In this document: positions 34,989-49,100 of the stretch, in pieces | Layout of the letters: every line of letters begins with the position of its first letter | How positions within the stretch are numbered: position 1 is the first letter of the stretch | NCBI RefSeq assembly: GCF_009389715.1 | Contig: NC_052399.1 | Coordinates: 13,395,646-13,459,645 of the forward strand | DNA: 64,000 nt | Source of the DNA: Phoenix dactylifera | Lineage: Eukaryota; Streptophyta; Magnoliopsida; Arecales; Arecaceae | Direction of reading: 5' to 3' | The notes under the pieces: model-generated | The model's database searches: none | What the model was told of the DNA's origin: nothing | Seen by the model: only the letters and a program-made list of their open reading frames with translations | Program-made: the position numbers and the translations under genes

Positions 34989-35454
34989 TTAGGGCTCGTT
35001 TGGTTCGCGGGAAGCATTTTTCTTTCTAGGAATATGATTTCTGAAAAGAATATTCCTAGAAAAAGAATGCCTGAGAATGTACTTTTGGCATGTTTGGTTA
35101 AACATGAAAAAGTGACAGATTTTCTGATCATCCACTTTTCTGGAAAAGTTGTGTAATTTTTATTATACTCTTAATAAAAATTAGGTTTTTAATGCCTCTT
35201 TAATGCTGAAGGGTTTTTTGAAAAATAAAAATAAAAATGGAGTGATTTTCTCCTCATGAAAAAGTAACTTTCTCATATTTCTCATGGAAAATATTTTTCC
35301 ATGAAATGTAGAAATTATATTTCCATGGAAATACAAATATACAACTTTTCCATCTCTCTCTTTTCAAAAACAACCAAATAAGAGGCATTTTATTACTTTT
35401 TCGTTGGCCACAGTTTTTTTTCCTTCTCTTCTTACAAACCAAACGAGCCCCTAA
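34989..35454. mobile_element. MITE-like element between FKF1 and DRP1C
   Basis: The ends are inverted repeats: ttagggctcgtttggttcg on the left and aaaccaaacgagcccctaa on the right. The ~465-bp interior is non-coding and AT-rich, with internal palindromic runs around ttccatggaaa. The TIR type is that of small plant hAT- or Harbinger-related elements. The TSD was not resolved, so the superfamily is open. Confidence 0.75.
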
Positions 35455-36013
35455 TGACATTTGGGTCGTCATAGGACGCTGAGTGGGGAAGCTTGATGGC
35501 CTTTTTCGTTAAATAAGGTTGGACCTCGTCAGCCATTGGATGGCCGAAGATAGATGACGGTCAAATCTAATAAAAAGATCTGTCCAAGCCAATCAATCAA
35601 TCAACATTAATATATAGCAAGAAATGTCAGCTTACTAACTTATTTGGATACTTCAAAATTTTTAGTCCAACCGTATTCTAATTAAACCAAGCCACCTGGT
35701 CTGCTAAAAAAAAATTGCTATATAAAGCAGAGCACTAATAATCCTATTTCTTATAAAATAACTTTTTTATAAAAAAAACGCTGTATTGCACTTTAACAGA
35801 GCCGCATACTTTAGTTTCTATGACAGCATCACATCTACCACGGAAGATCCACTGAGAGGAACAATCCAAACAATGGCTGGTAAACCAATGACATGAGTAC
35901 AAAACTTTAACTCATCGTCAGTCTGCTGCATATCTTGAAAATACACATTATTTAAGAAACTTAGCTACAAGTGTTTCATGATTTATCGCAACATAGAGAG
36001 TAGAACAATGAGG
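35455..36013. other. Intergenic, no gene seen
   Basis: AT-rich DNA between the MITE-like element and the solo TRIM LTR. No coding sequence was recognised. Confidence 0.5.
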
Positions 36014-36150
36014 TATAACAACCTAAAACTTCACCCAAAATGACTGGTCGGAAGATAATTTTTGAATTTCTTAGTCCTGTATAAGTACCCAAGATCCTGT
36101 CGGTGAATAACCGACGCGGGACTAAACACATACCCGCACGAATTCTTACA
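36014..36150 (-). mobile_element. Solo LTR of the TRIM family between FKF1 and DRP1C
   Basis: 137 bp, the same length as the intact TRIM LTR at 50923, reverse orientation. Shared blocks are gggactaaacaca, tataagtacccaagatc and the acaacct end. The flanks tgagg and tgaga suggest a TSD with one mismatch. Confidence 0.82.
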
Positions 36151-36430
36151 TGAGAGATATTAGAAGTAATAATATAAATTGATGGATTACAAAAATATAA
36201 AAATAACAAAAAGTGGCAGGTTAGTCACAATGCAGTGGCTATGTGAGCAAGCAAAAAATAAGAACAAAAACAAACAATGGCATGCTCTGATGCTCCTCAT
36301 GATGTCTATCCCATTGCATTTACTTTTTGAAGTCACAAAGAATGGGAAGGAATGGAAATGTAAGTGGATTCGCATCTGTGCTTACTTCCATTATTGTCAT
36401 GTCATTCGCATGCATTTCTTGTTTGGCCTA

Positions 36431-39400
36431 TCATTTCCATGCAACTGAATCAATCTCATCTCTCGCAGACTTGTACAGCTCAAGTCGCTTAGCTATGGCC
36501 TCCCTCTTCTCCATAAGACCTGGGTCCTCATCCAACATTGCGCTGAGCTGCTTCTTCTGCAGTATGGGAGAAAACCCCAGATTAAATATAGTTAAACTTC
36601 AAAACATGAGCTGTAATGCACTGTTTCAGCACCGTGCCATTAAAATAGGCAGACTAGCAAGAAGTAGAGCCAAGTCATTCATTTATTAATTGCCTTTGTT
36701 TACAAGAGAAGTAAATACTTGTTAGTTGACAGTTAGTCTGACACTATTCTGCTGATCTAGTTACAAGCTAATCTCTCTCTTTCTCTCTCTTGTTGAAAGG
36801 TAAGCAAGGTTCACATCCATGACATTCTGGTGCGGGCACCAGTACTAGATCACCCGTCACTCGGATCTATAGTCGCCGCAAGAGGATTGTCCAGCCAGTT
36901 TCATTGTGGTTAGAGTGATTTTATTTTATTTTAATGGCCTTTGGGCTTAAGTATTTTTTATCTTTGAGGGTCTTTTGTGAGATTAGCTTTCTTGTAGGTT
37001 TTTTTTTTCCGTGTATTTTGGGCTTTATATATATGTTGGACCATACATTGGATGGGATATGCTATGAATAAAGAATTGGTTCTCTTTCTTTTAGCCCTAG
37101 TGTGAAATCTAGTGCAAGAGCTAGGTGTGAAGCCTAGTTCCCTTCCTCCCATTCCTCTTCTTTTTCCTTCTTGTCCCTCTCCCTCTTCCTTGCTGTCCGG
37201 CATCACATTCCAGTTTAACTGGAAGCCAACTTGCACTAAGAAGTTCTCATTTGACTGTATCATGTGATATATTCAAATTTGAATAGAACTTAGCTAAGGG
37301 GAAAATTCAAAATTAAGGAAAAATGTGAAAGTTCTTAAAGAGTTTGAGAAGAATATCTGAAAAAAATATACAAATGGAAACATATTCATACACTTTGTTT
37401 TATCACATGACAACATTACTATTCAGAAAAAACAAATACAAACAGCAAAATTAACCATAAGTATGCCATAAGTCTGTTAATAAATCTCAGATAATTTGTG
37501 AAACAATTACTAATAGTTTAGAAATGATTTGCAGAACCATCAAATCGATGAAGAGGTTATCAATAATTTGCAGAGTATGGTGATATGGTCTATGAGCTGT
37601 ACATGATTTTAGCTAGATAACTTTGTGATATTTTTTTTTAAAAAAAGAAATCAACAGACAATTACATCCATTAGAATTTATCTTGGGGTCTATACTTGAG
37701 ATGTACTCTGTTATGAAGTAGATTCTACTTTTCCTCATTAATTACCAGAATTATCACTTTTCACTGCCAACATTCCAGAAACCTTCAAAGTAATGTATGA
37801 ATTCCTAAATAGATAAAGCAGGTAACATGTCCAAGACAGATAGTCAAACCCATGAAGATTAGTGTAATATGTAATTCTGCAAAAACAGGAAAAAAATTGT
37901 GTGTGAAGAGAGAAGAGTGAGATAGCAAGAGTCCGTGTCACCATGAACAATGCATTCTGAAAATTGGCATGGGCTTTCCAAGGTAACTATTTAATCAGAA
38001 AAGGTTTTAATGGCCATCAGGTGTGCGTCCCTCTTCCCGAGTAGCAAGTATGCTCGTTTGTCAATTGTCTGCTATTGCATCTATGTAACAACCAAATATA
38101 TCATGCAGTAGAAAACATGACTGGTGACTGTAAGGGACCTTGTGAGTATTCATACTGGACCTATCATTACCAGAAGAGACAGATCATAGAATGACATACC
38201 TCTCTACTCCCTACTTGGGCATAAAAAAAGTTAAGCAATGATCGCCTTGCTTCTCGGACTTGACCATGGACAATGGCCTTCGGAATAGAATTTTTCAGTG
38301 CATCACATACCATGCCCACATAAGCTGACACATTTGATCCTGGAGAAAAATAAATGTGATACCACAATTGCCGTCAGTTACAACCATTATTAGCCATCAG
38401 AAAGGTGCATAACCCAGTATTCATCATTTTGCATTAAATTATCTGTAAAAAGAGAAAAGAAATAGAGAAGATAAGGGAAAATAATTGCATAATTGTGTCC
38501 AACAATTTCTTACATTGTACATGATGTTAGTTTCAAACATATTAATTATGAGAAGGAATTTGAGTAAATCTGTGCTACAAAATAGAGGTGAATAAAGTAC
38601 AAGAATAGTTAACTAACCAATCCTCCTAAGGTGATTTTCACCATATCTGTCTATGGTCGGGGCTGAGGAATTTGAACCTTTATCAGGTTCCTGAGGAAGT
38701 TTTCTGAAGAACTCCACTGTGAGGTAGCTGGACTCCATTTCCACAAGCCGCAGAACTGTTTTCCGGCTATCGTCACGGAATCTTTCCAAGGCTTCATTTG
38801 CTGCAGCTGCTATGTCGGATTGGAGGGTTGGGAAACGCTTTAGTTCCTATCGAATAAAATGGGACCATCATCACAAGTTGGAATGTGTATAAGCAACAAG
38901 GCCTAGGGCCTTGCAGTCGGTCCAAGACTGAAAGAAGCAGTACATGTGGTTCATGACAATATCAATGTTGTGCTTGACAAGTAAGCATCTTTAGAGGGCG
39001 ATTTAAATAGGTACATAAACTGGTAGTTAAAATCAGATTCACAAATTATAGTCAGTTCATTCTGCAGAATTTAAACTCTTACACACACATGATTGTCTAC
39101 ATATATAAATAAACATATGCATACATAATTACATCAATACATGCATGCATGCCTAAGAATTTTATGCCCAGCTGCAGAAGTTATAACAAGTGGAAGATCT
39201 ATAAGGCGACTGCAATAGAACAAACGCGGTAGGAGTAAAATAATCTTGTGTTGCAACAAGCTCTAAACAAGATGTATGCTCTTTAAATTCGAATAGACAA
39301 CAGCGAGCATTTTAATATTAACTTAAAGGACCCCTTGAATTAATATGGTATGTGTAGCCAGAACAAGATGAATTTGGAGGCAAGAGGTTGAAAAAGATGG

Positions 39401-42400
39401 AGATAGATTTTTACCGTATGAACAACCCCATACACTAAAATTTGGAATGCTAAAGAAAAAATCAAAGAAAAGAATATTAAGGTTCAACTAGAGTGGCTTT
39501 TAGCATCATTCGTAAACAAATATTAAAAAGAATATAGTTCAAGCAATAAATCAAGTTTTGTTTCATCTTACTTAGAAGTTAAATTATCTATGAGAAAAAG
39601 CAATTAGTGTTTTTATCTGCGAAAATATATAGGAAAATTGGTGAACAAACCTTTTGTTAGATTCCAAGATCAAGTGGTTGATATGTTTACAAAGGTTTGA
39701 TTAACAAAGAAATTGTATGGATGCTATTCCATGCTTCAAGTTTTGATGTCAACACTCCAATATCAGGAGTATCAAAGATTTGTTGATTTAATGAATTTTT
39801 AAACATGTAGTTCAAAGTGTCAATGGGCTAATATATAGTGGATTCAATCTAAATGAGTGTTGCAGTTATTTTTTGGGCCATATCATATCCAGTAATCATA
39901 TAGTAGTGAATGGCAATGAACTCCTCAACTTAGAATTCTGCTCTATAGCCAACTCCATATCTCATGGGAAAAGGCTTGGATGATGATTCCCTTAAGGGGA
40001 CATTCACATTTGATTTTGGTAAGGACAATGAATCTAGTTCCATATATTATGAACTGAATCTTCACAGTTTACATATACTGACACAATACATACACAAATA
40101 AACACATAGAGCTCATTAAGGTTGACCATAATTTTAAAGAATCTTTCTCAATATTCATTGATTCTACCAAGATCCAAAATGCAGTCAGTGGATCTAGCTA
40201 CAAGTTTTTATTATGCACTAGTTAAATCCTAAGGCAAATAATTAGGAATGAGATCATCACAGTCCCGAAGAAATTCAACTACTATGGTAATGTTTCTGCT
40301 GCTGATTCCAGAGATGGCAAAAGAAACACACTTTGCTAAGATGGAAGAAGTTGCAAAAGATCATAGGAGATACCCAAGCAACAGTTCTAGCAACTGCACA
40401 AACTTTAGCCATCTTAAGGCAGATAGAATTGTAAATGCTTATTTTATAAAAAATACTATATTAAAATTGATAGATGAAGGGATACTAATGGTGTTTTAAC
40501 TAATTACATTGTTTGTACCTAGTATGTGGTATTAGTGGTATGTGGCTCTTAGTAACGGGAAACTTCTAGGGTACCTTCCTTTGAAATCCTTCCAGAAACC
40601 TGCTCTATATTCTTGTTAAGATTTAAGAAATATGCTTCCACACATGCATACTTGATCCCAGACCTGCATCTGCTCTCAGTTCAGGAAACCAGGGTGTGAT
40701 TATTGGTTGTTATCATAGATTTGTCATTGTGGAAGTTTATAACTTGGCTGATTATGTGTGGTTATCAAAAAGATACTTGCTGTTATAATCTGCATGTCTA
40801 TATGTCAATAGCTATGAATGGAAGAGAAGTGTGTCTTATGTTTTCAAATCTTCTTTTATTTGAAGAGGCAGGAGGTTCTGTTCTCCTTGACTTTAACCAA
40901 ATCATTAGGTGGATATTGTTGTATCAGGAAGGGGGGGGGGGGGGGGGGGGGGGGCGTGGCGGGTGTGCATGTGCATGCAGGTTCAAATGTCTCATGCGTG
41001 CATGCAAGTATAAATGTCTCATGCCTGCATGCATGAGTATGTGTATGGATGCCTGCTGCGTGTGTAGGTATTTATGTATATAACTAAGAATGCCGTATTA
41101 TTCTCGATATCCAATGCATATATAAAGAATCAGAATTCAATTACTGAGCCAAGTTAGAATTTTCTATATTGTACTTGTTGGGATCTTAATTGATTTATCA
41201 GGAATATAATCAACATAACTCTCAAGAAATTATTTACTATTGCTTTGATAGACAGGACACTTGATAACCACTTATGGTCAAGAATCTTAAATATTTCAAT
41301 ATATAAAACATGTTTCAAGCACAATACTCTAGCATCATATGGACCAATAAATTGTTCTTAAAGTTACTAACCTCTGTTTCAGCAATAGACTTTCTAACGA
41401 GTTCTTTCAAGATAAAGTGCACCTGAAAAGTAATAATGACAGTTAATTAGATAGCATGTTGGTTAACATAAATCTATAATTACTAATAAAGTGTATTTAT
41501 CATGTTAATAAAACATGACGGAGAGATGATATGCCCAAATTTCTCTAACCAGGACTTGAAAGGTAAGGCACAGATGGCAAAACAAAATGAATCATAAAAT
41601 GCAATGAAAAGGAAAACAGAAACCTTGAAAAATGTGAGACTAATCGAAACATCCAGTTACTTACTTTTATGTTGAGAAATAACAATCTAAATTTTTAAAG
41701 GAAATCAATTGCCACTATTTATAAATAATAAAAGCATAAGAAAACACAAAAGAGCATCTTAAACAAGTCCTCCCATTATAATGAGTCAGGTTTATAAATT
41801 TTGTTTTCCATTGTTTCTATTAATGAAAAAAATCCATGAAACGTCCATGCTTTTTTCTATCTTCAATGGCAACAGCAAGAAAGATCAAGCATTATGTGCA
41901 AATGCCTTCTGCCTCTCTTCTTTCAGTTTCTGGCATCATATATGAGGTCATGCTCTAAAATAAGAACTGCTTATTTGATTAGTCCTAATTCACATGCACA
42001 TGTATAAAAATCTGAACCAAGTTAAATCCTGCTTATGCACAGTGTGCATGATATTTGGACATTCCTGTTCCTTTAAACTATAGCAATAATATGATTTTTG
42101 TTTCTTCAATTTGACAATGCTAATTTTATGTATCCTTACCATGTACTCATGCATTGCAGGACCCAACATGCTGTGGCCCCTAAACTCATATTTTGTACAT
42201 GCATTTTCCTCTGGTCCTATTTTGGTGAATTTGTGTGTTTAGTGCTTCTTTCAAGTGCTTCTCTAAGTTAACAAGGAGGATATGAAACACCAACCATGCA
42301 ACTTTTCTACAATGTAGGGAAGGTCAGCATGTTAAGAAGTGATTGATCAATCTTCTAGACTTAGTGGTACTTGAACATGGGAAGAGGATGACCAACCCAT

Positions 42401-45400
42401 ACTCAGGTAAGCACTTCTACACCACTAAGTGTGATGAATGCCTTCAATGATATAAGACCTGACCAAATGATTGAGACTTGCATGCATCTTATACATGCAT
42501 TGACAGCCAGACATTTATGATCTTACCTTGAGCATCTTATATAGTTTAGGGCTGCTAAGCTGTATTTGTTCTGTCATGAATGAGCTAAAATCATTTTATA
42601 AATTTATCCAATATGATTGTATATATCTAAATGATATTCCTAATGGCATATAAATTTCAAGTATCCATATCTCTTCCTCTTTTGTTCAGTAAAAGGAGGA
42701 ATAAGGGAAAAAAGAGAAAAGAAAAGCTTAAACCTAAGACGACCTTCAAAAGTCAACTTTCGAAGTGAGTTCCTGCTAACCACTAAAATAGTGCAACTTA
42801 GCTAGATACTATTACAAGGACGAGATCAAATCTCATCAGACCATTCTTGTGTCATAATACAATAAGACCTAAATAAATATCAATAAATAAGCTTCATATC
42901 AAAGCCATTTTTGTTTGTCAACAACATGCAAAGTAGATAATGTCAAAGAATATATGGAGTTCCGAGAAAAAATCACAAATCACATGTATCAGCAAAAAGA
43001 GAGACTATGCTGACCACCAGGTAAAACACTATGAATGTGACTAGAACAAGCACAAAATGGTCTTCCTATAACTAACAGATGCATGTATTTGAATGAAGTC
43101 AACCATGCTTGAGATGTATACAATATGGTTATGACAACATGTGAAGGCATTATGCTAAGTAGAAATTAAATAGCTTTAGAGAAATGGTCTAGAGAATTAA
43201 TACAGCATCAACGGAAGCATCAGCTGGGCCCTTAAAATAGCTTAGAGAGCTATCTATAAGCCTTCTGTATCCTTGTTCGGGAGCAATCAAGTGCGGCTGA
43301 TAACCATCTGCCTCTGAAATAACTTTGCGAACATTTTGCAGAGAAAGATGCCTATCGAATGGGAGCTTTTTCAAAGCTGCTGGTAGTTGATTGTCAAAAA
43401 CCCCATATATCCGGTCCCCACCAGGTCGCCTGATGCAATAAGATCAAAAATAAGAATATAAGCTTGAATCATTGATTGCAAAATCACAAAAAGAATGTTA
43501 ACTTAATTGGTTATTATTTCTGATGTCCTTCAACCTTACAAGTTTTGTAACTTTAAAGGTATACACAATTATGCACACTCTTTCAACATGTACCACTTTA
43601 AAGGATTGTCCTATAAGAATTGATTGGATCACTTGAGTTGATTGAACCATATTAGCAGCCACCACCACATATGCTTTAACCTACAATATAGTTTTCTGTC
43701 AACCTCATATCATTCCTTTTACTTTTATTACTACACCTCCAGTCATTGCAATCACTGCCTCCAACCATCATCTTTTCATCATTATATTGATTGTGAACCC
43801 ATCTGCTGCTGCCACCTTCATGTCAATGTTCAAGTTCATGCTCGTGGGAGCGATAGGGTAGGGGATGAAAGGTATGAGCAGTTGTAATGCATGTGAAGGT
43901 GAAATCTTTTGTCCATCACAAAGAAGGAAAACTTCAAAAGCTAAAACAAGAGCATGCGAGAGAAATCTACGAGCTTCAACATTTTCTATTCAGAAACTGT
44001 TTTCAGTGCAGACATGCAAAGATAATTATTTCTTTTCAAGTCAATCTATTTACACAAATAGTTGTATCTTTTAAAGATACAACCATGAAGAAAAAAGAAA
44101 TATATAATTCAGCCATGTGCATAACAGCACCCAGATTTTTAGTATTTAAGATAAAAGTTTCATGACTTTCTAACTACAAAATAAAGAAAAATAAGTTCAC
44201 ATTTACCCTCCATCCAAATGCTCTTTAAAGACACGGTCAAATGCGCGGCACATTTCTAATATTGTGTAAAGTTGTGCCTGGTGCCAACAAGAAAAAGTAA
44301 GAAACTCATACTCGGACACTGCACATGCTGAAAACACAACATTTTCTCGATATTACCCCAGAATCAGATCCAATAGGTCTGCCAAGCCGATCCAACTCGG
44401 CCTCAAGCTCAGCAATTGTCTTATTAATTAAAGCTATGATGCTTGGTATCCGTGCTCTGATTACAGACTCCAAATGCTGGATCATAAAAGGCAACAGGAA
44501 TATTTAGGATTTCACTTGCAATCTCACAGGAAATACTGACATAAAAGGGAAAGAAAGGATATGTTTTCACCTTTGACAGAAGCTTTGCAAGATACTCTGA
44601 GCCCATTTTATGTGCCAAATGTCCATAATCAGGGCTCGTCGCGAAATACTCCTGTTCTTTACGTCGTGCAGCGATCATGTCGACATTCTTGTTTATATCA
44701 GCTTGCGAGCGATTGACAATTCCAACCCAGGGATGCTGTAACCGGTATGCTCTTCCTTCAAGTACCTAAGAACAAGCAGATTGCAGATGTTAAGTGTCAC
44801 AAGCCATAAACAGTGCTTCCATTGGATAAATGCTTGCTAAAATTGTAATAAAAACTCTTATTTTCACATAAAAATAGATATTCAAAGGATAACAGCCTAC
44901 ATCCTGAGCATTGGTACCCTGGTCCATCAGATCAAGCTTTGTTAAGACTCCAAAAGTTCTCTCACCTAGAAGAAAACAACAAAAACATAAATGATAAGAT
45001 TTCAGTTGTCAACTGAGCTATTTTAATCCTCATTGAAAAGAAAACTATCTCCAACCACTTGGTAATCTAACACATGACATCTTATGTCATAAGAATACAA
45101 ATAAACTTTCTACCTGAAGGATCAACTTCTCTTGCAATCTTTATAGCATCTGAAGTAGCAATATCTTGATTGGCAGGAGAAATGGCCAGTATGATGCAAT
45201 TGGGCTGCCAATCAGAAAAACCAGGTAGCATGTACAAGATTATAAGAAGGCAGCCAACATGATTTTGAATAATGACAAGGAAATAACTAAACCCTCCAGC
45301 ACCAACTAACTTGAAAGACAGATCACAGGTACAAATAAAAAAGGTATATTAAAGAACATTCACTGCACACAGTATCATTAGAAGTGATTGCTGAAATGAG

Positions 45401-46125
45401 CATAATATAAAAAATTCATAAAAGCACAAGGAATTAGATTTGTTAAAGAATAAAACTTTAAGAATCATGATGAGTGGAAAACTTTGTTTCTTTGGTTATG
45501 GAACCACTAATATAATCCTGTAAGAATGTTCAGTAGATGACCATTGATTTCATCACAAAATATAAGTCCTATATGAGAGGGGAGAGGCAGGAGAAAGGAA
45601 GGAAGATGTGTGTAAAATCAAAGAGAAATGTTCGTTACCTTTTCAACATATGATCGCACCATATTTTCAATGTCTTCAACAATCGAGTCAGGCTGTCCCT
45701 CTGCACACACCAGATTGCCCAATAGTGCACAGTAACAAAAACATCATGTGCATAAAATAGAAGCAAATCAAACCTTGTGCCCTTTTAGGAAATTACCTAC
45801 AGCCACCTTCGTCAGCCCAGGAAGATCTATAAGTGTTAAATTAACAACTGCCAAATGTCATGAATGAATCTAAATCAAGAACATGTATTGATATATTCCT
45901 GGTTAATAAAACAAAGACATATTACTGCACAAAACATCCAAAATTAAAGAAAAAAATTGATTGATTATATGTTTACAGCATTCCATCTCTTCAGTACATG
46001 GTTCAGATATTCCATGGGAAACAAAAATCAACATAAAAGTAAAATGTTAATACACATTTCTGATTATCATTGATAATTTAAGGTATGGTACACAGTTATG
46101 ACATTGCGTATAAGAAAGGCTTTAG

Positions 46126-46185
<60 letters not shown>

Positions 46186-49100
46186 GATTCCCCTCTCAAA
46201 TATTTTTAGCTGGAAGAATATCTACACAGTTAGCCCCATAAAATGAGACACCACATTTATAGGCCCAAGACCCTCTACCTGCAAATTTGATCCCCATTCA
46301 GAAATTTATCTCTAATCTTAAAGCCATAAATTAAAGGGGGAAAGCATCTATAAGAAGAGAATTGATTACAATGTTAGGTGCATGTCTTTTAATTTTAACA
46401 TGGAAACACTCTTGCATGTTAAAACAAGTGAAGCATTAAAGCAATGCTGATAATACAACCCTAGATAAAAGGAATTCCTTTCTCTAATCTGCTCTACTCT
46501 AATCTCAAATAATCAATAAGAAATATAACTGAAGATTAAAAGAACTTTTAGAGAAAATGAATTAGAGATTTCCCATATTACTTCCATATAAACTCCAGCG
46601 CCATGTCTGGTTGAGGAATAGTTATATCTGTGTTAAGCACGCTTGAGGAATAACTTGAGATAAACAAAGGAGTATTAAAAATAGACCAACTTTTTGGTGG
46701 AATATTTTTAATCAATTCATGATAGATGAGTGCCCAAAATGTTATTTAGGATGCATATTTTCCCCTCGGGAACAAAGGAGCTCAAACAGAGCATTCGGCA
46801 GGATAAAGTGGAATAAAGTGGAAAAAGTAGATTATTCTCCCACTTCTTTGAGTTTATCCTGTAACCAAATGCAGCCCAAAAATGGTTACAAGGATTATGA
46901 TGGCTCTCTTTGTGAGGACCCGTGCGAGCGTGTATTTAATCCCACATCAGCTATACACTGGATAGATTTTAAATACTTATATAAGGCCAAGGAGCCCAAG
47001 TCATCCCTTCTAGCCTTTTTAGATGAGATTCTGAGATGTAACAAATGGTATCTGTCACGCCCCCGCCTCTGCGAGGCACGTGAGGCACCTAGTGCCCACG
47101 TGGGGGCCACATGAGGGGGGAACACGAGGCTCCCCTGCCAGATATTGTCCGGTTCTGCCAATAGTCCCACATCGAAAAGACTCATTCTAGAGCCTGGGCA
47201 TATGAGGCGGGTGTCTCCTAATCCTGCAGACACGTTTTGGGTGGAAAACAAAATCGGGGAGGGATGAAGGACGCTTGCGTGAAGCCCCAGAACTGGACAA
47301 TATCTGGCAGGGGAGCCCCGTGTTCCCCCCTCATGTGGCCCCCACGTGGGCACTAGGTGCCTCACGTGCCTCGCAGAGGCGGGGGCGTGACATTTGGTAT
47401 CAGAGCCGAGGACGGCTCTTGTCCGATGGTGGGAAGAGTGTGAGGCCCAATAGTCCCACATCGGAAAGACTCGTTCTAGAGCCTGGGCATATGAGGCGGG
47501 TGTCTCCTAATCCTGCAGACGCGTTTTGGGTGGAAAACAAAACCGGGGAGGGGTGAAGGACGCTTGCGTGAAGCCCCAGAATCAGACAATATCTGGCAGG
47601 GGAGCCCCGTGTTCAAGGTTCGCAGGACTAATTGTACCGGCGTACCGGTGAGCACCGGCACCGGTACGGTTCCGGTTCGGTACCGGCTTGGAACCGGTAC
47701 CGAACCGGCCGCGCGCGCGGAAATTAAAAAAAAAAAAACGAAACGCGTCCGCGCGCGGGGAACCGCGCTCGGGCGCGATTCCCTACTGGGAATCGCGCAC
47801 GGGCGCGTTTCCTACGCGCGGGCACGTGCGCCGCTCGCGCGTCCGCGCGCGTTTCCCAATTAAAAAAAAATGAGTCCGCGCGCGTCGCGTCAAATGCCAC
47901 AGAGTGGCATTTAATGCCACTGTGGCATTTAATGCCCCCACGCGGGCTGCCAGCCCGCGTGGGCACGGTGCCCCGCGCTCGGGCACGTTTTCCTGCGTGG
48001 AATCGCGCGCGGGCGCGGTTCCTACGCGGGGAATCGCGCGCGGGCGCGCGTTCTCCGCTCGCGCGTCCGCGCGCGTTTTTCAAAAAAAAAAAAACAAATG
48101 CCACAGAGTGGCTTTAAATGCCACTCTGTGGCATTAAGAGGCCCACGCGGGCTCCAGCCGCGTGGGCGCTCTTCCCCGCGCGTGGGGCGCGCTGCCCCGC
48201 GCGCGGGCGCTCTTCCCCGCACACCCCTGCGCGGGAAAAGTGTGGCTTGGACCGGTGCGAACCGGGCCGGTTCGCACCGATACCGGCTTGTACCGGGCCG
48301 GTTCGCTCCGGTACCGGCGCGAACCGGACCGGTTCGCACCGGTCCAGGTACGGGCTGAACCGACTGGTACCGGTCGGTTCAGCAGACCATGCCCGTGTTC
48401 CCCCCTCATGTGGCCCCCACGTGGGCACTAGGTGCCTCACGTGCCTCGCAGAGGTGGGGGCGTGACAGTATCAAAGCCCCATGGCCCATATGGACTGGGG
48501 GACATTGCAGCACGGGCCCATTGGGGCTGACCGCGGGCCGATTGTGGTGCTTGTGATTAGATTTGGATGATTTGGACCCTAAGTCCGGTGAGGATGTCAG
48601 GGCTTAAATGGGAGAGTATGTGAGAACCTATGTGGGCGTGTGTTTAGTCGTACATCGACTATGCACTGGATAAATCTTGAATACTTATACAGGGCCAAGA
48701 AACTTAAATAATACATGTCAGCTAGCCTTTTTAGGTGAGTTCCTGGGTTGTGACACCCTTCTTCCATACTAGGGAGGTCAAGCATTCTAACTAATGCTGA
48801 AGTCCTCTCCGTGACAAAAGAGGAAAGACCTATCATAAATTTTTAAGACATTCACGAATGTTTAAAAGACTATAAATTTGGGCTGGAATTAGCTAGGTTA
48901 TAGATGAAATCATCCGCGTCTAGTTTAACTTCCAAAATCTTTAAAATCCACTTCTATTAGGAGTTATCTGCACATCCATCTTTACATGTAATCAAAGCTA
49001 GATGATTGGTAGCTACAAGGCAGAAAGAAACTAAGATCATAGCAAAGTCGATCCTCAAGAAAACTTTGCAAACTGACCCTGCAGTAGTGCTACCAATCTC

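Larger units (their letters stand above)
47053..48467 (+). mobile_element. Rearranged TRIM-like retroelement nested in the old TRIM
   Basis: Flanked by gtatc on both sides (47048-47052 and 48468-48472), a perfect 5-bp TSD. The first LTR-like unit is 47053-47392. It is followed by a PBS-like tggtatcagagc at 47395. A 3' LTR begins tgtgaggccc at 47439 and ends at 48467, broken by an insert at 47615-48391 (net ~243 bp). The first unit does not start like the 3' LTR: its initial 104 bp are an inverted copy of its own terminal 104 bp (two mismatches), so the element begins TGTCACGCC and ends GGCGTGACA. No coding capacity is present. Confidence 0.82.
46911..48755 (+). mobile_element. Old TRIM element in DRP1C intron, interrupted by a nested insertion
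   Basis: The 5' LTR is 46911-47043 (133 bp) and the 3' LTR 48619-48755 (137 bp), both starting TGTGAG and related to the intact TRIM at 50923. Remaining interior after 48472 (catggcccatatggactggg, ggggctgacc) matches the intact copy. The flanks ctctt and ccctt look like a one-mismatch TSD. LTR divergence is clearly greater than in the other copy, so this insertion is older. Another retroelement sits at its PBS (47053-48467). Confidence 0.85.

Noticed and set aside
40818..41083. Glycine-rich frame over the G24 run
   Set aside because: The glycines come from a homopolymer in a DRP1C intron.
47564..48465. Many overlapping frames of 60-126 residues on both strands
   Set aside because: Extreme GC content removes stop codons in every frame. 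The region is a transposon insert with palindromic repeats.
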